A stretch of DNA of 64,000 nt from Chryseosolibacter sp964493505 (GCA_964493505.1 CAZBNP010000007.1:124001-188000), one strand, 5' to 3'; numbered from the stretch's first letter, positions 8,451-18,310 are shown. Notes: generated by a model not told the origin, from the letters alone. A program made the numbers and translations.

Positions 8451-8870
8451 TTAATTGTGCATCACGGTGGCGGATATCCATTCTTCACCGTCCTCAAAAA
8501 CCTCCTTCTTCCAGATCGGCACTCGTTCTTTCAGACCCTCGACGATAAATTCGCAGGCGGCAAAAGAATCCCTGCGATGAGGCGTGGAAACCGCGACAAC
8601 AACCGATACTTCGCCGGGCTTCAATGTGCCCACCCGGTGGCTGACAGCCCAACCCAGCAACCCCCACCGACTGGACGCTTCCTCGAAGATTTTCTTGATC
8701 TCCGCCACTGCCCGGGCTTCATACGCCTCGTATTCCAGCCACAATACGTTCTTTCCATTCGCCGTATTGCGAACTGTACCGACAAAAACACTGACTGCTC
8801 CCGCCCCCAGGCTGGATGCAGTATCGATGACCCTCTGTACATCAACTGGCTTTTCTGTGATCTTAATCAT
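8451..8870 (-). CDS. moaE: molybdopterin synthase catalytic subunit MoaE
   Basis: 139 residues from ATG 8870 (MIKITEKPVD); the longer upstream frame has no family resemblance. Conserved motifs include GAGAVSVFVGTVRN, the substrate-channel HRVG, HRRDSFAACEFIVEGLKERVPIWKKE with the catalytic lysines, and a C-terminal DG-E-W. MoaE, with the thiocarboxylated small subunit MoaD, converts cyclic pyranopterin monophosphate to molybdopterin. No other molybdenum-cofactor gene is in the window, so moaE is isolated here. Confidence 0.93.
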   Translation of the reverse strand: MIKITEKPVDVQRVIDTASSLGAGAVSVFVGTVRNTANGKNVLWLEYEAYEARAVAEIKKIFEEASSRWGLLGWAVSHRVGTLKPGEVSVVVAVSTPHRRDSFAACEFIVEGLKERVPIWKKEVFEDGEEWISATVMHN

Positions 8871-8996
8871 TTTTGTATCGGTTGAGTGCAAATTTGTGTG
8901 AATGACTAAATCTAAGGATATGCAAAGCAAATAGCAAGGAAGAATGTACCGGCCGCCGGGGTGCAGATATCTGGAAATAGTCCTTATTTTGCGTCG

Positions 8997-11456
8997 ATGA
9001 AAAAAGTAAACTTCACCGCGCACGTACTCCCGCATCTTGTCGCGGTGGCCGTCTTTCTGATTGTTACTGTCTTTTTCTTTAACCCGATCTTTTTCGAAAG
9101 CAAGAGTCTGCAGCAAGGCGATATCCTGCAATTTCAGGGCTCGTCCAAAACCATCGCAGACTATCGCGCGGAAACCGGAGAAGAGGCACTCTGGACCGAC
9201 TCAATGTTCAGCGGAATGCCGGCTTACCTGGTAAGTGTGCAGTGGGGAAATCAGGCAGTCGCCTATCTCAAAACCCTGATGGCGCTGTTTCTTCCCCATC
9301 CGATTGCCAATATTTTTCTGGCCTTTCTTTGTTACTACATCCTTCTGCTCTCGTTCCGCGTAAGACCCTACCTCGCCATTGCCGGTGCCATCGCATTCGG
9401 CTTATCGTCCTATATGATCATCGGACTCGCCGCCGGACATAATTCACGTATCGGTGCCATAGCCTTCATGCCGCTCGTCATGGCGGGTATTCACCTTGCC
9501 TTCAGCGGACGGCGTATCCTCGGATTCGGAGTAACTACCACGGCAATGGCACTACACCTCCGCGAAAACCACATCCAGATTACTTACTACCTGCTGCTGA
9601 TTGTGCTTATCTATGGACTGATCAGGCTTCTGGAAGCGTTCCAGGAGAAAACATTGCCCGACCTTTTCAAAGCCGTAGGCGTTTTATCCGGCGCAGTCGT
9701 CATAGCATTAGGAACCTATTTCGGACCGATTTGGGCGCTGAAAGAATACAGCAAGTACTCCACACGCGGTAAGTCGGAGCTGCTCACCGACACCCGCGAC
9801 GCCGATGGTGCCGAGGGTATGAGCAAGGCTTACGCATTCGACTACAGCAACGGCATACTCGAACCTATGACGTTGATGATCCCCAATTTTTATGGCGGCG
9901 CCAGCTCGAACTTTCTGGTATCGGACCGGGACAGCAAAGTGTACACCGCGCTCATGCGTTCGGGGAATGAAGAGACCGCTAACCAGCTCGCCCGCTACAC
10001 AGGCGCTTACTGGGGCGAACAACGCATTGCCGCTCCCTACTACGCGGGCGCTGTGATCGTTTTTCTTTTCGCCGTGGGGATAGCTTTCGCGGACAAAAAA
10101 CATGTTTGGTGGCTGGTATCCGTCAGCGTTCTCGGGATCGTTCTCTCATGGGGTAGCAACTTCGCCGCCTTCAATTATTTTATGTTCGACTACTTTCCGG
10201 GATACAACAACTTCCGGTCTGTCACCTTCACACTGGTGTTGATCCTTTTCGCCATGCCGTTACTCGGATTACTCGGCCTGGAAAAATTGATCGAAGCGAA
10301 AAACTCACGGAAGAAACTATTGATCGCCTTTACCTCCACGGGAGGACTGGCACTGGTGTTGTGGGTGTTCGCCGGTGTGTTTGGCTTCGTCAGAGAAGCC
10401 GAGGCCTCCCTTCCGGCCTGGTTTATTGATGCACTGGCCGACGATCGCAAAGGCCTCTTTCGCGCCGACGCACTCAGGTCATTGGCCTTCATTAGTATCG
10501 TCTTCGGCGCACTGTATTTCGAGGCGTACCGGCGCTGGTCCCTGATAGGATTCTCCGCCCTCCTCGCTTTCCTCGTGACAGTAGACCTCGCCGTGGTCGA
10601 CAAACGATATTTCACCGAAAACAATTACAAGCGCAAGCGCGACAACAGCTACTTCGCGATGACACCCGCCGACCAAGAGATATTGAAAGACCCGTCGCAT
10701 TACCGGGTTTACAACCTTAGCTACCTCACGGGCTCCGGCGAAAACCCTTTTACCGAGGCGCGCACCTCCTACTTCCACAACTCAATAGGCGGATACCACG
10801 GCGCGAAACTGCGTCGTTATGCCGAGTTCTACGACTCGTGCGTGGTGGTTCAAACACAAGAGTTTGTTGCACGGGCGCAACAAGGCAACTTCAGCTTCGC
10901 CAATCTTTCCGCGATCAACATGCTCAACATTAAGTATGTCGTGGTCGGTCAACAGGCCGAGAGTGTTATGCGCAATTCATCCGCTTTTGGCAACGCGTGG
11001 TTTGTTTCGGATGTGAAGGAAGTAAGCAGTGCGATAGAAGAGCTTGAGCAGACATGCGCTGTCGACACACGCGAGGTCGCTGTCATTGATAAGTCCAAAT
11101 TCAACGTGAGTGATTTCGCGCCGGATTCATCAGCAACCATCACACTGGTGGATCACAACCCGAAGTACCTCAGGTATGAGAGCGAGTCTGCCACAGCCGG
11201 ACTGGCCGTCTTCTCTGAAATATATTACCCGGAATGGGAAGTAACAATCGACGGACAACAGGCGGAGGTATTGCGAGCCAACTACATCCTCCGCGCCCTG
11301 GCAATTCCCGAAGGGAAACACACGATCGAGTTTATCTTCAAGCCAAAAGCATTCACGGTAGGTAACAAAATTACCACCGCCTCATCGTGGCTGGTCGTCG
11401 TCATACTGCTCGGAACTATCGGGTTGGTAATACGCGCGGAGAAACTTAATGATTAG
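8997..11456 (+). CDS. YfhO-family large membrane protein
   Basis: 819 residues from ATG 8997 (MKKVNFTAHVLPHLV); a GTG 36 bp upstream is less likely. The N-terminal ~550 residues hold about twelve hydrophobic helices with the family features GDILQFQG and EALWTDSMFSGMPAYL. A C-terminal extracytoplasmic domain follows (~560-790, containing YYPEWEVTIDG and VLRANYILRALAIPEGKH), with a final helix. The architecture recalls GT-C glycosyltransferases, and YfhO of Firmicutes is involved in glycosylation of lipoteichoic acid. In Bacteroidota the substrate is unknown. The gene stands alone, divergent from moaE. Confidence 0.85.
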   Translation: MKKVNFTAHVLPHLVAVAVFLIVTVFFFNPIFFESKSLQQGDILQFQGSSKTIADYRAETGEEALWTDSMFSGMPAYLVSVQWGNQAVAYLKTLMALFLPHPIANIFLAFLCYYILLLSFRVRPYLAIAGAIAFGLSSYMIIGLAAGHNSRIGAIAFMPLVMAGIHLAFSGRRILGFGVTTTAMALHLRENHIQITYYLLLIVLIYGLIRLLEAFQEKTLPDLFKAVGVLSGAVVIALGTYFGPIWALKEYSKYSTRGKSELLTDTRDADGAEGMSKAYAFDYSNGILEPMTLMIPNFYGGASSNFLVSDRDSKVYTALMRSGNEETANQLARYTGAYWGEQRIAAPYYAGAVIVFLFAVGIAFADKKHVWWLVSVSVLGIVLSWGSNFAAFNYFMFDYFPGYNNFRSVTFTLVLILFAMPLLGLLGLEKLIEAKNSRKKLLIAFTSTGGLALVLWVFAGVFGFVREAEASLPAWFIDALADDRKGLFRADALRSLAFISIVFGALYFEAYRRWSLIGFSALLAFLVTVDLAVVDKRYFTENNYKRKRDNSYFAMTPADQEILKDPSHYRVYNLSYLTGSGENPFTEARTSYFHNSIGGYHGAKLRRYAEFYDSCVVVQTQEFVARAQQGNFSFANLSAINMLNIKYVVVGQQAESVMRNSSAFGNAWFVSDVKEVSSAIEELEQTCAVDTREVAVIDKSKFNVSDFAPDSSATITLVDHNPKYLRYESESATAGLAVFSEIYYPEWEVTIDGQQAEVLRANYILRALAIPEGKHTIEFIFKPKAFTVGNKITTASSWLVVVILLGTIGLVIRAEKLND

Positions 11457-11656
11457 CTCCTGTGTTCATCGCATAGAGATCGCCGTCGCGAGTGTAAATG
11501 ATGTCATAACCCGGATAAATCGAAAATTAATCGGGTACTACCGCCAGGCGTCCGGCGTTTTTCATACCTTGTAATGCTTCACGCCCACCCCACTTGAGAC
11601 AGAAGCTCTGTAATCAGCTTGTTTAGCTCATATTTCGGTCACTTAACCACAAAACA

Positions 11657-11938
11657 ATGGAAAAAATAGGCTTGGGAAAACCCTATAAGGTCAGCGAGCA
11701 CAAACACCCGCAATACCGCCGGCACTATCAAATTCCTATTGAGAAATGTGCTGTGGTGCCGGTAAAAAAATATGGAGACCAGATATCCTGCCACGTATGC
11801 TGGAAGGATGATGAAGGAAACACAAATTCACGTGAAGAATTAATGTTCAGCAGTGACTACCTGGTACCGGTAGACGCTATGGAGGATTTTATATTGCATG
11901 AACTCTGGGAAGAATACATGAAAACACAGCCAGCCTGA
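11657..11938 (+). CDS. uncharacterised small protein
   Basis: 93 residues (MEKIGLGKPYKVSEHKHPQYRRHYQIP). It is soluble, mixed charge, with CHVCWKDDEGN (a single CxxC) and an acidic C-terminal helix (EDFILHELWEEYMKTQ). There is no signal peptide. It could be a regulatory or binding protein; I do not recognise the family. It converges on argH with a 10 bp gap, so the two 3' ends nearly touch. The 200 bp between the YfhO gene and this gene hold no other convincing gene. Confidence 0.6.
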   Translation: MEKIGLGKPYKVSEHKHPQYRRHYQIPIEKCAVVPVKKYGDQISCHVCWKDDEGNTNSREELMFSSDYLVPVDAMEDFILHELWEEYMKTQPA

Positions 11939-11948
11939 AGTGGTAACC

Positions 11949-13283
11949 CTATCCGGCAAGCAGCCTGGTGACAGCGTTGCGGTAGCGATCGAACCCAAAG
12001 GCGTCGATCGTCTTCTGCATGTTGCGGGAGATCTCATCGAGACAAAGATTTCCTATGCTGCCTTCATGCACGTGGTCGACGCGTATCTCGGGATGGTAGT
12101 TGCCACTGGCGATATCGGCGCCAATCTGTTTGTAGGCATCGCGAAAGGGCACACCCGAAACCACCAGTTTATTTACGGCTTCCACGCTAAAAAGATACCG
12201 GTATTTATCATCCTCCAGGATATTGTCGCGAACGGAAATATTCGCCAGCATCAGTTGGACCATGCGCAGACAGTCTTTCAGATTTCCGATTGCCGGAAAC
12301 AACTGTTCTTTGAGTAATTGCAGGTCGCGGTGATAGCCGGAAGGCAGATTAGCCGTCATCAAAGCAATATCATTTGGCAACGCCTGTATCTGATTGCAAC
12401 GCGCACGGACTACTTCAAACACATCCGGATTCTTTTTATGCGGCATAATGCTGGAGCCCGTGGTGAGCTCGTCGGGAAACGTGACGAACGCAAAGTTCTG
12501 ATTGAGGAACAAACATGCGTCCATCGACAATTTCGCCAGCGTTGCCGCAACATTCGAAAAAGCCGATGCGACAATACGTTCGGTTTTACCCCGGCCCATC
12601 TGGGCGTAAACCACATTGTAGCTCAGGTCGTCAAAGCCCAGCAATTCAGTCGTCATCTTTCTGTTAAGCGGAAAGGATGATCCATATCCCGCTGCCGACC
12701 CAAGTGGATTTTTGTTAACCACCTCATACGCTCCTCTGACCGTAATCAGGTCATCTGCGAGACTCTCGGCGTACGCCGAAAACCAGAGACCGAATGAAGA
12801 GGGCATCGCAAGCTGAAAATGTGTGTAACCGGGAAGAAGGTGATCCTTGTATCGCTCGCTCTGGGCAATGAGAAGATCGAAGAGGCTCTTTACCTCCGTC
12901 ACGAGAGAATCAATTTCCGCGCGCAGGAAAAGCTTTATATCGACCAGAACCTGATCATTTCTCGATCTTCCGCTATGTATCTTCTTACCCGCGTCGCCGA
13001 GCACACGCGTGAGGGCGAGCTCTACCTGCGAGTGTATGTCTTCGACTCCTTCCTCTACTTTGAAATCCCCCTTCCCGATAAGCGCGTAGATATCCCGCAG
13101 CGCTCCCGACAAACTCTTTAACTCTCCGGCTGACAGCAAACCGATTGATTCGAGCATGGTGATATGCGCAAGCGACCCCAATACATCGAACGGAGCGAGA
13201 AACATATCCATCTGCTGGTCATTCCCGACAGTAAAGCGTTCCACCTCTTTCAGCGATGCTGTATCCTTTTGCCAGAGCTTCAT
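11949..13283 (-). CDS. argH: argininosuccinate lyase ArgH
   Basis: 444 residues. The fumarase/aspartase-superfamily signature GSSIMPHKKNPDVFE is intact, as are HSGRSRNDQV and the TKF-like helical core. It splits argininosuccinate into arginine and fumarate, the last step of arginine synthesis. It is the distal gene of the arginine cluster and lies 25 bp downstream of the M20 deacylase gene, so it is probably co-transcribed. The length is a little shorter than the ~460 residues of E. coli ArgH but no domain is missing. Confidence 0.95.
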   Translation of the reverse strand: MKLWQKDTASLKEVERFTVGNDQQMDMFLAPFDVLGSLAHITMLESIGLLSAGELKSLSGALRDIYALIGKGDFKVEEGVEDIHSQVELALTRVLGDAGKKIHSGRSRNDQVLVDIKLFLRAEIDSLVTEVKSLFDLLIAQSERYKDHLLPGYTHFQLAMPSSFGLWFSAYAESLADDLITVRGAYEVVNKNPLGSAAGYGSSFPLNRKMTTELLGFDDLSYNVVYAQMGRGKTERIVASAFSNVAATLAKLSMDACLFLNQNFAFVTFPDELTTGSSIMPHKKNPDVFEVVRARCNQIQALPNDIALMTANLPSGYHRDLQLLKEQLFPAIGNLKDCLRMVQLMLANISVRDNILEDDKYRYLFSVEAVNKLVVSGVPFRDAYKQIGADIASGNYHPEIRVDHVHEGSIGNLCLDEISRNMQKTIDAFGFDRYRNAVTRLLAG

Positions 13284-13308
13284 ATTTCCTTCCTTTGAAT
13301 CCTTAATT

Positions 13309-14373
13309 TCAAACCCTTCCCGTCTCGTTCAACAATGCAATATAAGTCTCAATCCCCTTCACGATCTCGGCGACATAGATAAATTCATCCGCCGTATGCG
13401 AGCGCGCCGAGTCGCCGGGTCCGATCTTCACCGATGGCACCGGTATCAACGCCTGATCCGATGTTGTTGGCGAGCCGTACATCGGAATGTTAAGTTTCCG
13501 CGCGGCCTTCGCAAGCACGTGGTCTTCAGGCACACCCGACGACCGGATGCGCAACGAGCGCGGCGTAACCTCAGCCCTGACATTGTTCCGGATAACCTCC
13601 AGCACTTCCTCAAGCGTGTACTGGTCTGTAACCCGCACATCAACGGTATAATGACACTCGGCCGGGATCACATTGTGTTGCTTACCCGCCTGAATGACCG
13701 TCGTCGTCATTTTCACATCGCCCAGTGTAGGCGACACTTTTGGGAATTTGTATTCTTTAAACCAGGAAATATCGCGCATGGCCTCGTAGATGGCATTCAC
13801 CCCCTCTTCTCTCGCCGCGTGACCCGCCTTGCCGCGCGCAACGCAGTCGAGTACCATCAACCCTTTCTCGGCAATAGCCATCTCGCAGAGAGTAGGCTCT
13901 CCAACGATAGCGAAGTCTATCCTGGGCAACAGCGCCCATATACTTTCGATACCCTCACTTCCCGATATCTCTTCTTCGGCCGTCGCCGCGATCACCACAT
14001 TGAACGGCAGGTTCTTCTGCTCATACAAATGCAGGAAAGCCATAACAAGACACACCAGCGGGCCACCGGCGTCGTTGCTGCCGAGCCCGTAAAGTTTCCC
14101 GTCAACGATCTCCGCGGCGAAAGGATCGCGGGTATAAGCGTCGTTCGGACGCACTGTGTCGTGGTGAGAGTTCAGCAGAATAGTTGGCAACGCTGTATCA
14201 AAATGCCGGTTGCGAGCCCACACGTTGTTGCCCTTTCGCTCAGCCGCAATCTCGTATTGTTTGAAAAATCCCTGAAGGACGAGCGCGGTCTTATCTTCCT
14301 CACGACTGAACGATGGAGTCGCAATAAGCTGTTCCAGTAGATTGATCGCTATTTCTTCAGGTTGCAACTTCAT
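13309..14373 (-). CDS. M20-family N-acyl-citrulline deacylase (ArgE')
   Basis: 354 residues of the M20 metallopeptidase family: LNSHHDTVRP (first zinc ligand), LGSNDAGGPLV (bridging Asp), ATAEEEISGSEG (catalytic Glu and ligand) and a final RSHTADEFI. The inserted dimerisation domain (~170-280) is present. In the Bacteroidota route the carbamoyltransferase acts on acylated ornithine, so this enzyme should deacylate N-acetyl- or N-succinyl-citrulline rather than N-acetylornithine; that assignment rests on context. It sits between argB and argH in the arginine cluster. Confidence 0.88.
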   Translation of the reverse strand: MKLQPEEIAINLLEQLIATPSFSREEDKTALVLQGFFKQYEIAAERKGNNVWARNRHFDTALPTILLNSHHDTVRPNDAYTRDPFAAEIVDGKLYGLGSNDAGGPLVCLVMAFLHLYEQKNLPFNVVIAATAEEEISGSEGIESIWALLPRIDFAIVGEPTLCEMAIAEKGLMVLDCVARGKAGHAAREEGVNAIYEAMRDISWFKEYKFPKVSPTLGDVKMTTTVIQAGKQHNVIPAECHYTVDVRVTDQYTLEEVLEVIRNNVRAEVTPRSLRIRSSGVPEDHVLAKAARKLNIPMYGSPTTSDQALIPVPSVKIGPGDSARSHTADEFIYVAEIVKGIETYIALLNETGRV

Positions 14374-14398
14374 CTCAGAATGGTTTTCAACGGTATGT

Positions 14399-15187
14399 CT
14401 ATGCTGTGATCAGAGTACCCGTCGTCTCTTCTTTCGTATTCTGCAGAATATCCGCCGCGTCACCGATCAGGACTTCCGTAACGCCGGCGTTAATCGCAGC
14501 GTATGCATTCTCCAGCTTCGGAAGAATACCGTCGGCCAACGCGCCCTTTGCAAGCAGATCCCGATACACATTTCCCGTCATACGGTGTATTACCGACTCG
14601 GGACTATTCACATCCTTCAGCACACCTTTCTTCTCGAAGCAGAATATCAGGCGCACATCAAATGAATGGCTAAGCGCCACCGCCAATACCGATGCGATCG
14701 TGTCTGCGTTGGTATTGAGGATGGCACCGTCCGCATGGGTCAACGGCGCGAACACCGGAACGAAGCCGCTGTCGAGTAATGAACCCAGCCATCCGGCGTT
14801 CACGCCCTCAGGCCTGATATCGCCAACATATCCGTAGTCGATATCCTTAACGGGGCGCCTGACCGCAGCCAGTGCATTCCCATCGGCGCCGGTAAGGCCG
14901 ACGGCATTGCAACCGCGTCGCTGGAGGGAGGCGACGATCTGCTTGTTGACCAATCCTCCGTAAACCATCGTCACCAGGTCGCGGGTTTCCGCATCCGTAA
15001 TTCTCCTGCCATCCGCATACCGCGATTCTATACCGATCTTGTCGCCGATGCGTGTCGCGATCTTTCCTCCTCCGTGTATTAATATCTTTTTGCCTGGTAT
15101 CGCCGCAAAATCATTCAGGAATGCGTCGAGTGACGACGTATTGTCCAGGACATTCCCTCCGATCTTGACTACCAATAGCTTCTTCAT
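14399..15187 (-). CDS. argB: N-acylglutamate kinase ArgB
   Basis: 262 residues of the amino-acid kinase family: LVVKIGGNVLDN, HGGGKIATRIG, the substrate loop YADGRRITD, GLTGADGNAL and NTNADTIASVLA. It phosphorylates the gamma-carboxylate of N-acetylglutamate, or of N-succinylglutamate if the pathway is succinylated (see ArgF'). Three bases separate it from the upstream argF' stop. I see no N-terminal helix of the kind that makes hexameric, arginine-inhibited ArgB, but I could not align it to settle that. Confidence 0.94.
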   Translation of the reverse strand: MKKLLVVKIGGNVLDNTSSLDAFLNDFAAIPGKKILIHGGGKIATRIGDKIGIESRYADGRRITDAETRDLVTMVYGGLVNKQIVASLQRRGCNAVGLTGADGNALAAVRRPVKDIDYGYVGDIRPEGVNAGWLGSLLDSGFVPVFAPLTHADGAILNTNADTIASVLAVALSHSFDVRLIFCFEKKGVLKDVNSPESVIHRMTGNVYRDLLAKGALADGILPKLENAYAAINAGVTEVLIGDAADILQNTKEETTGTLITA

Positions 15188-15190
15188 GGC

Positions 15191-16153
15191 TTATCCCGCT
15201 TGTGTCGCCAGTATTTCGCTCAAGACCGCCTGGGCGGCCCACACCCGGTTTGAGGCTTGCTGCGTAACGATGCTGTTAAATCCATCGAGCACCTCATCGC
15301 TCAGCTCCACATTCCGGCGCACCGGAAGGCAATGCATCACTTTTGCGTGGTTCGTCAGCAACAGTTTTTCCCGGGTCAGCATCCACTCACGATCGTTGCA
15401 ATAAACACGCCCGTAATCATGGTAGGTGCTCCAGTTCTTCACATAAACAAAATCGGCGTCTTTCAGCGCATAGTCCTGATCGTGGCTGATGGCCGCGCCC
15501 TTTGTGAAGGCCGGGTCGAGCTCGTAGTCTTGGGGATGAGTAATTACAAAGTCGGCGTGGCCCCATGCATTGACCCACTGTGAGAAGCTGTTCGCCACAC
15601 ATTGAGGAAGCGCCTTTACATGCGGTGCCCAGGTGAGGACAATTTTCGGGCGCCGCTTCTTTTCTTTGAATACCTCGGTAATTGTGATGATATCGGTAAG
15701 GCTTTGGAGAGGATGCAAGGTAGCGCTCTCGAGACTCACTACAGGAATACCCGCGTATTTAATGAATTGTTTTATATACAACTCGCTGTAGTCGTCCGCT
15801 TTGTTCTGAAGCGTCGGAAATGTGCGAATACCCAGAACGTCAAAATATTTACCCAACACAGGGGCAGCGTCTTTAACGTGTTCAACCGTGCTGCCGCTCA
15901 TGATAGCTTCGTCCTCGAACTCCAGCATCCACCCCTCCTGCCCTACGTTGAACACGATCGCTTCCATGCCCAGGTTAGCAGCCGCAATCTGTGTGCTGAG
16001 GCGCGTGCGCATGCTCGGGTTGAGAAAGAGTAACCCGATCCTTTTATTCTGACCGAGCAGATGGTCCCGGTAGGGATCGGATTTATAGGCCAGCGCTTTG
16101 TGCACCAGCGCATCAATATCCGTTGTGTCGTGAGCGGAAATAAAGTTCTTCAT
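15191..16153 (-). CDS. N-acyl-L-ornithine carbamoyltransferase (ArgF'), probably succinylornithine type
   Basis: 320 residues. The carbamoyl-phosphate motif is SMRTRLSTQ (47-55) in place of STRT, as in the Bacteroides/Xanthomonas acyl-ornithine enzymes. MHCLPVRRN and TWAPHVKALPQ are also conserved. It transfers carbamoyl phosphate to acylated ornithine, giving acylated citrulline. The specificity position is Val90 (STVEHV); Pro at this site marks N-succinyl- and Glu N-acetyl-ornithine enzymes, and Val is reported to give succinyl preference when engineered into the acetyl enzyme. The start ATG overlaps the argD stop by 4 bp, so the two are translationally coupled. Confidence 0.9.
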   Translation of the reverse strand: MKNFISAHDTTDIDALVHKALAYKSDPYRDHLLGQNKRIGLLFLNPSMRTRLSTQIAAANLGMEAIVFNVGQEGWMLEFEDEAIMSGSTVEHVKDAAPVLGKYFDVLGIRTFPTLQNKADDYSELYIKQFIKYAGIPVVSLESATLHPLQSLTDIITITEVFKEKKRRPKIVLTWAPHVKALPQCVANSFSQWVNAWGHADFVITHPQDYELDPAFTKGAAISHDQDYALKDADFVYVKNWSTYHDYGRVYCNDREWMLTREKLLLTNHAKVMHCLPVRRNVELSDEVLDGFNSIVTQQASNRVWAAQAVLSEILATQAG

Positions 16154-17271
16154 GAGAGTTCTGCGTTCAGGGCTGTCAAAAATATATCGGCCTCTTCGCG
16201 GTTCACTGTCAGCGATGGAAGCAGGCGGATCGTATTGGGCTTAGCCTCACCGGTAAAGATATGATGTTTCAAAAGGAGATCGGTTCTCACGTGTCGGAAA
16301 TCATCCGGCAGATCCATCCCGATCATCAGCCCTCTCCCGCGAAGGCCCTGTAACGCGGGCACAGCTGCGAGCTTTTCAAACCAGTATTGACCGATGGCGG
16401 CGGCATTTTCCATAAGATTTTCCTTCACCATCACCTCCAGAACCGCCAGCCCCGCAGCAGAGGCGAGATAATTTCCTCCGAACGTAGTGCCCAGCATTCC
16501 ACTCCAGGATTTTATATCGGGATGAAGCAAGACGCCACCAATAGGAAAGCCGTTGCCCATTCCCTTCGCTGTCGTAATCAGATGGGGTCTGACCCCGGCA
16601 AACTGGTGAGCGAAAAACTTTCCTGTGCGACCATAGCCCGACTGGATTTCGTCGAGAATCAACAATGCTGAATATTTTCCACAGGCTTTTTCAATATGAC
16701 GCAGAAACGAATCATCGGGTACCTGGATACCACCCACGCCCTGTATGCCTTCGACAATCACCGCGGCAACCTCTGCGCTCATGACAGCATCAAACGCCTG
16801 CACATCATTGAGCGGCACAAAAGTAACGTCGTGTCCGGCATTGAATGGAGAGACTATCTTCGGGTTGTCAGTAGCCGCTACCGCCCCGGACGTTCTTCCA
16901 TGAAAAGCCTTTTTGAAAGCGATAATTTTTTTTCTGTCAGTAAGGAACGACGCAACCTTGAAAGCGTTTTCGTTTGCTTCAGCACCCGAATTACACAGGA
17001 ACAACTGATAGTCAGCATACCCCGACACCTCTCCGAGCCGGGTGGCGAACTCGCGTTGCAGGTTATTCTGAACGCTGTTCGAATAAAATCCTATCTTCTG
17101 AAGCTGCTCCGTCAGCCTGCTGACATAAAGAGGGTGAGAGTGACCGATCGAGATCACCGCGTGCCCGCCATAGAGGTCGAGGTATTTCACGCCCTTCTCG
17201 TCCCATATCCAGGAGCCCCGACCCCGTACAGGATTGATATCAAACAAGGGGTAAACGTCGAATAGATCCAT
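16150..17271 (-). CDS. argD: N-acylornithine aminotransferase ArgD
   Basis: 373 residues of class III PLP aminotransferases: FLCNSGAEANENAFK, LILDEIQSGYGRTGK (the Asp that binds the pyridine nitrogen) and TTAKGMGNGFPIGG with the Schiff-base lysine. It makes N-acylornithine from the acylated glutamate semialdehyde, with glutamate as amino donor. It is 20 bp downstream of argC and overlaps argF' by 4 bp. The length is a little under that of E. coli ArgD; nothing essential is missing. Confidence 0.94.
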   Translation of the reverse strand: MDLFDVYPLFDINPVRGRGSWIWDEKGVKYLDLYGGHAVISIGHSHPLYVSRLTEQLQKIGFYSNSVQNNLQREFATRLGEVSGYADYQLFLCNSGAEANENAFKVASFLTDRKKIIAFKKAFHGRTSGAVAATDNPKIVSPFNAGHDVTFVPLNDVQAFDAVMSAEVAAVIVEGIQGVGGIQVPDDSFLRHIEKACGKYSALLILDEIQSGYGRTGKFFAHQFAGVRPHLITTAKGMGNGFPIGGVLLHPDIKSWSGMLGTTFGGNYLASAAGLAVLEVMVKENLMENAAAIGQYWFEKLAAVPALQGLRGRGLMIGMDLPDDFRHVRTDLLLKHHIFTGEAKPNTIRLLPSLTVNREEADIFLTALNAELS

Positions 17272-17291
17272 GAAAGCCTAAGTATTAGAAG

Positions 17292-18263
17292 TTAAAAAAC
17301 AATACTTTTCAAACGCAGACCTTCGTGTTCTTCCAATCCGAACATCAGATTCATATTCTGGACAGCCTGCCCTGACGCTCCTTTCAAAAGATTGTCGAGC
17401 GCGGTGTGAACCACCAGCTTATCGCCCTGTTTCTCAAGGGAGATAAGACACTTGTTCGAGTTTACGACTTGCTTGAGGTCTATCGCGTTATCCGATACAA
17501 TAGCAAAGGGATGGTCGCGGTAATATTCGTGATAAACCTGTCTGATCTCGTCCAGCGATTGGTCGTTCGAGATCACCGAACTCACAAAAATACCGCGTGT
17601 AAAATCGCCACGCCACGGAACAAAATTGATCGGCGCATTAAACGACGGCTGATGGGTCCGCAGGTGCATATTGATCTCGCGGAGATGTTGATGACTCAGC
17701 GTCTTGTATGCCGAGATATTGCTGGCCCGCCAGGTAAAATGTGTGGTATTCTGAAGCTTTTGCCCTGCGCCGGTAGAACCGGTGATTCCGGTGCTGTACA
17801 CCTCCTTCAACATACCGTGTTTGGCCAGTGGAAGCAATCCCAGGGTGAGCGTCGTGGCAAAACAACCCGGGTTGGCAATGTTCTGTGCTGAGCGGATCTC
17901 GTCGCGATACAGTTCGGGAAGTCCGTAAACAAATTTTCTGCTGGGAGTAAACTCACCCAGACGAAAGTCCTGACTAAGGTCGATTATCCTGATCGCGCTG
18001 TCAAAAGGATCCTCCGCCAGAAACTTCATGCTTTCGCCATGACCGAGGCAAAGGAAGATTACATCGGCATTCTGCTGAAGTGAATCAGTAAACAACATAT
18101 CTGTTTCGCCGAGAAGATCGGAATGCGCGCTGTGCAATGGCTTGCCAGCACTGCTCCTGCTGTGAACAAATACCAGCTCCACCCGCGGATGGTTTAACAA
18201 CAAGCGGATGGTTTCACCCCCTGTAAAACCCGCACCTCCGATAATTCCTGCCTTGATCTTCAA
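17292..18263 (-). CDS. argC: N-acyl-gamma-glutamyl-phosphate reductase ArgC
   Basis: 323 residues. The N-terminal Rossmann motif is GIIGGAGFTGGETIRLL, the catalytic-cysteine motif ANPGCFATTLTLGLLPL, and GSTGAGQK is also present. It reduces N-acylglutamyl phosphate to the semialdehyde using NADPH. The gene lies 47 bp downstream of argG and 20 bp before argD. The spacer to argG carries the degenerate 'aaccc/gaaacc' type wording seen in other spacers. Confidence 0.95.
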   Translation of the reverse strand: MKIKAGIIGGAGFTGGETIRLLLNHPRVELVFVHSRSSAGKPLHSAHSDLLGETDMLFTDSLQQNADVIFLCLGHGESMKFLAEDPFDSAIRIIDLSQDFRLGEFTPSRKFVYGLPELYRDEIRSAQNIANPGCFATTLTLGLLPLAKHGMLKEVYSTGITGSTGAGQKLQNTTHFTWRASNISAYKTLSHQHLREINMHLRTHQPSFNAPINFVPWRGDFTRGIFVSSVISNDQSLDEIRQVYHEYYRDHPFAIVSDNAIDLKQVVNSNKCLISLEKQGDKLVVHTALDNLLKGASGQAVQNMNLMFGLEEHEGLRLKSIVF

Positions 18264-18310
18264 TTTCGTAATCTTTTAAAACGTTAACGCTCAACCCGAA
18301 ACCCGGAAAT

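Noticed and set aside
11457..11656. Small minus-strand peptide (MKNAGRLAVVPD) upstream of the 93-residue gene
   Set aside because: Only 12 codons and surrounded by stops; no support for translation.
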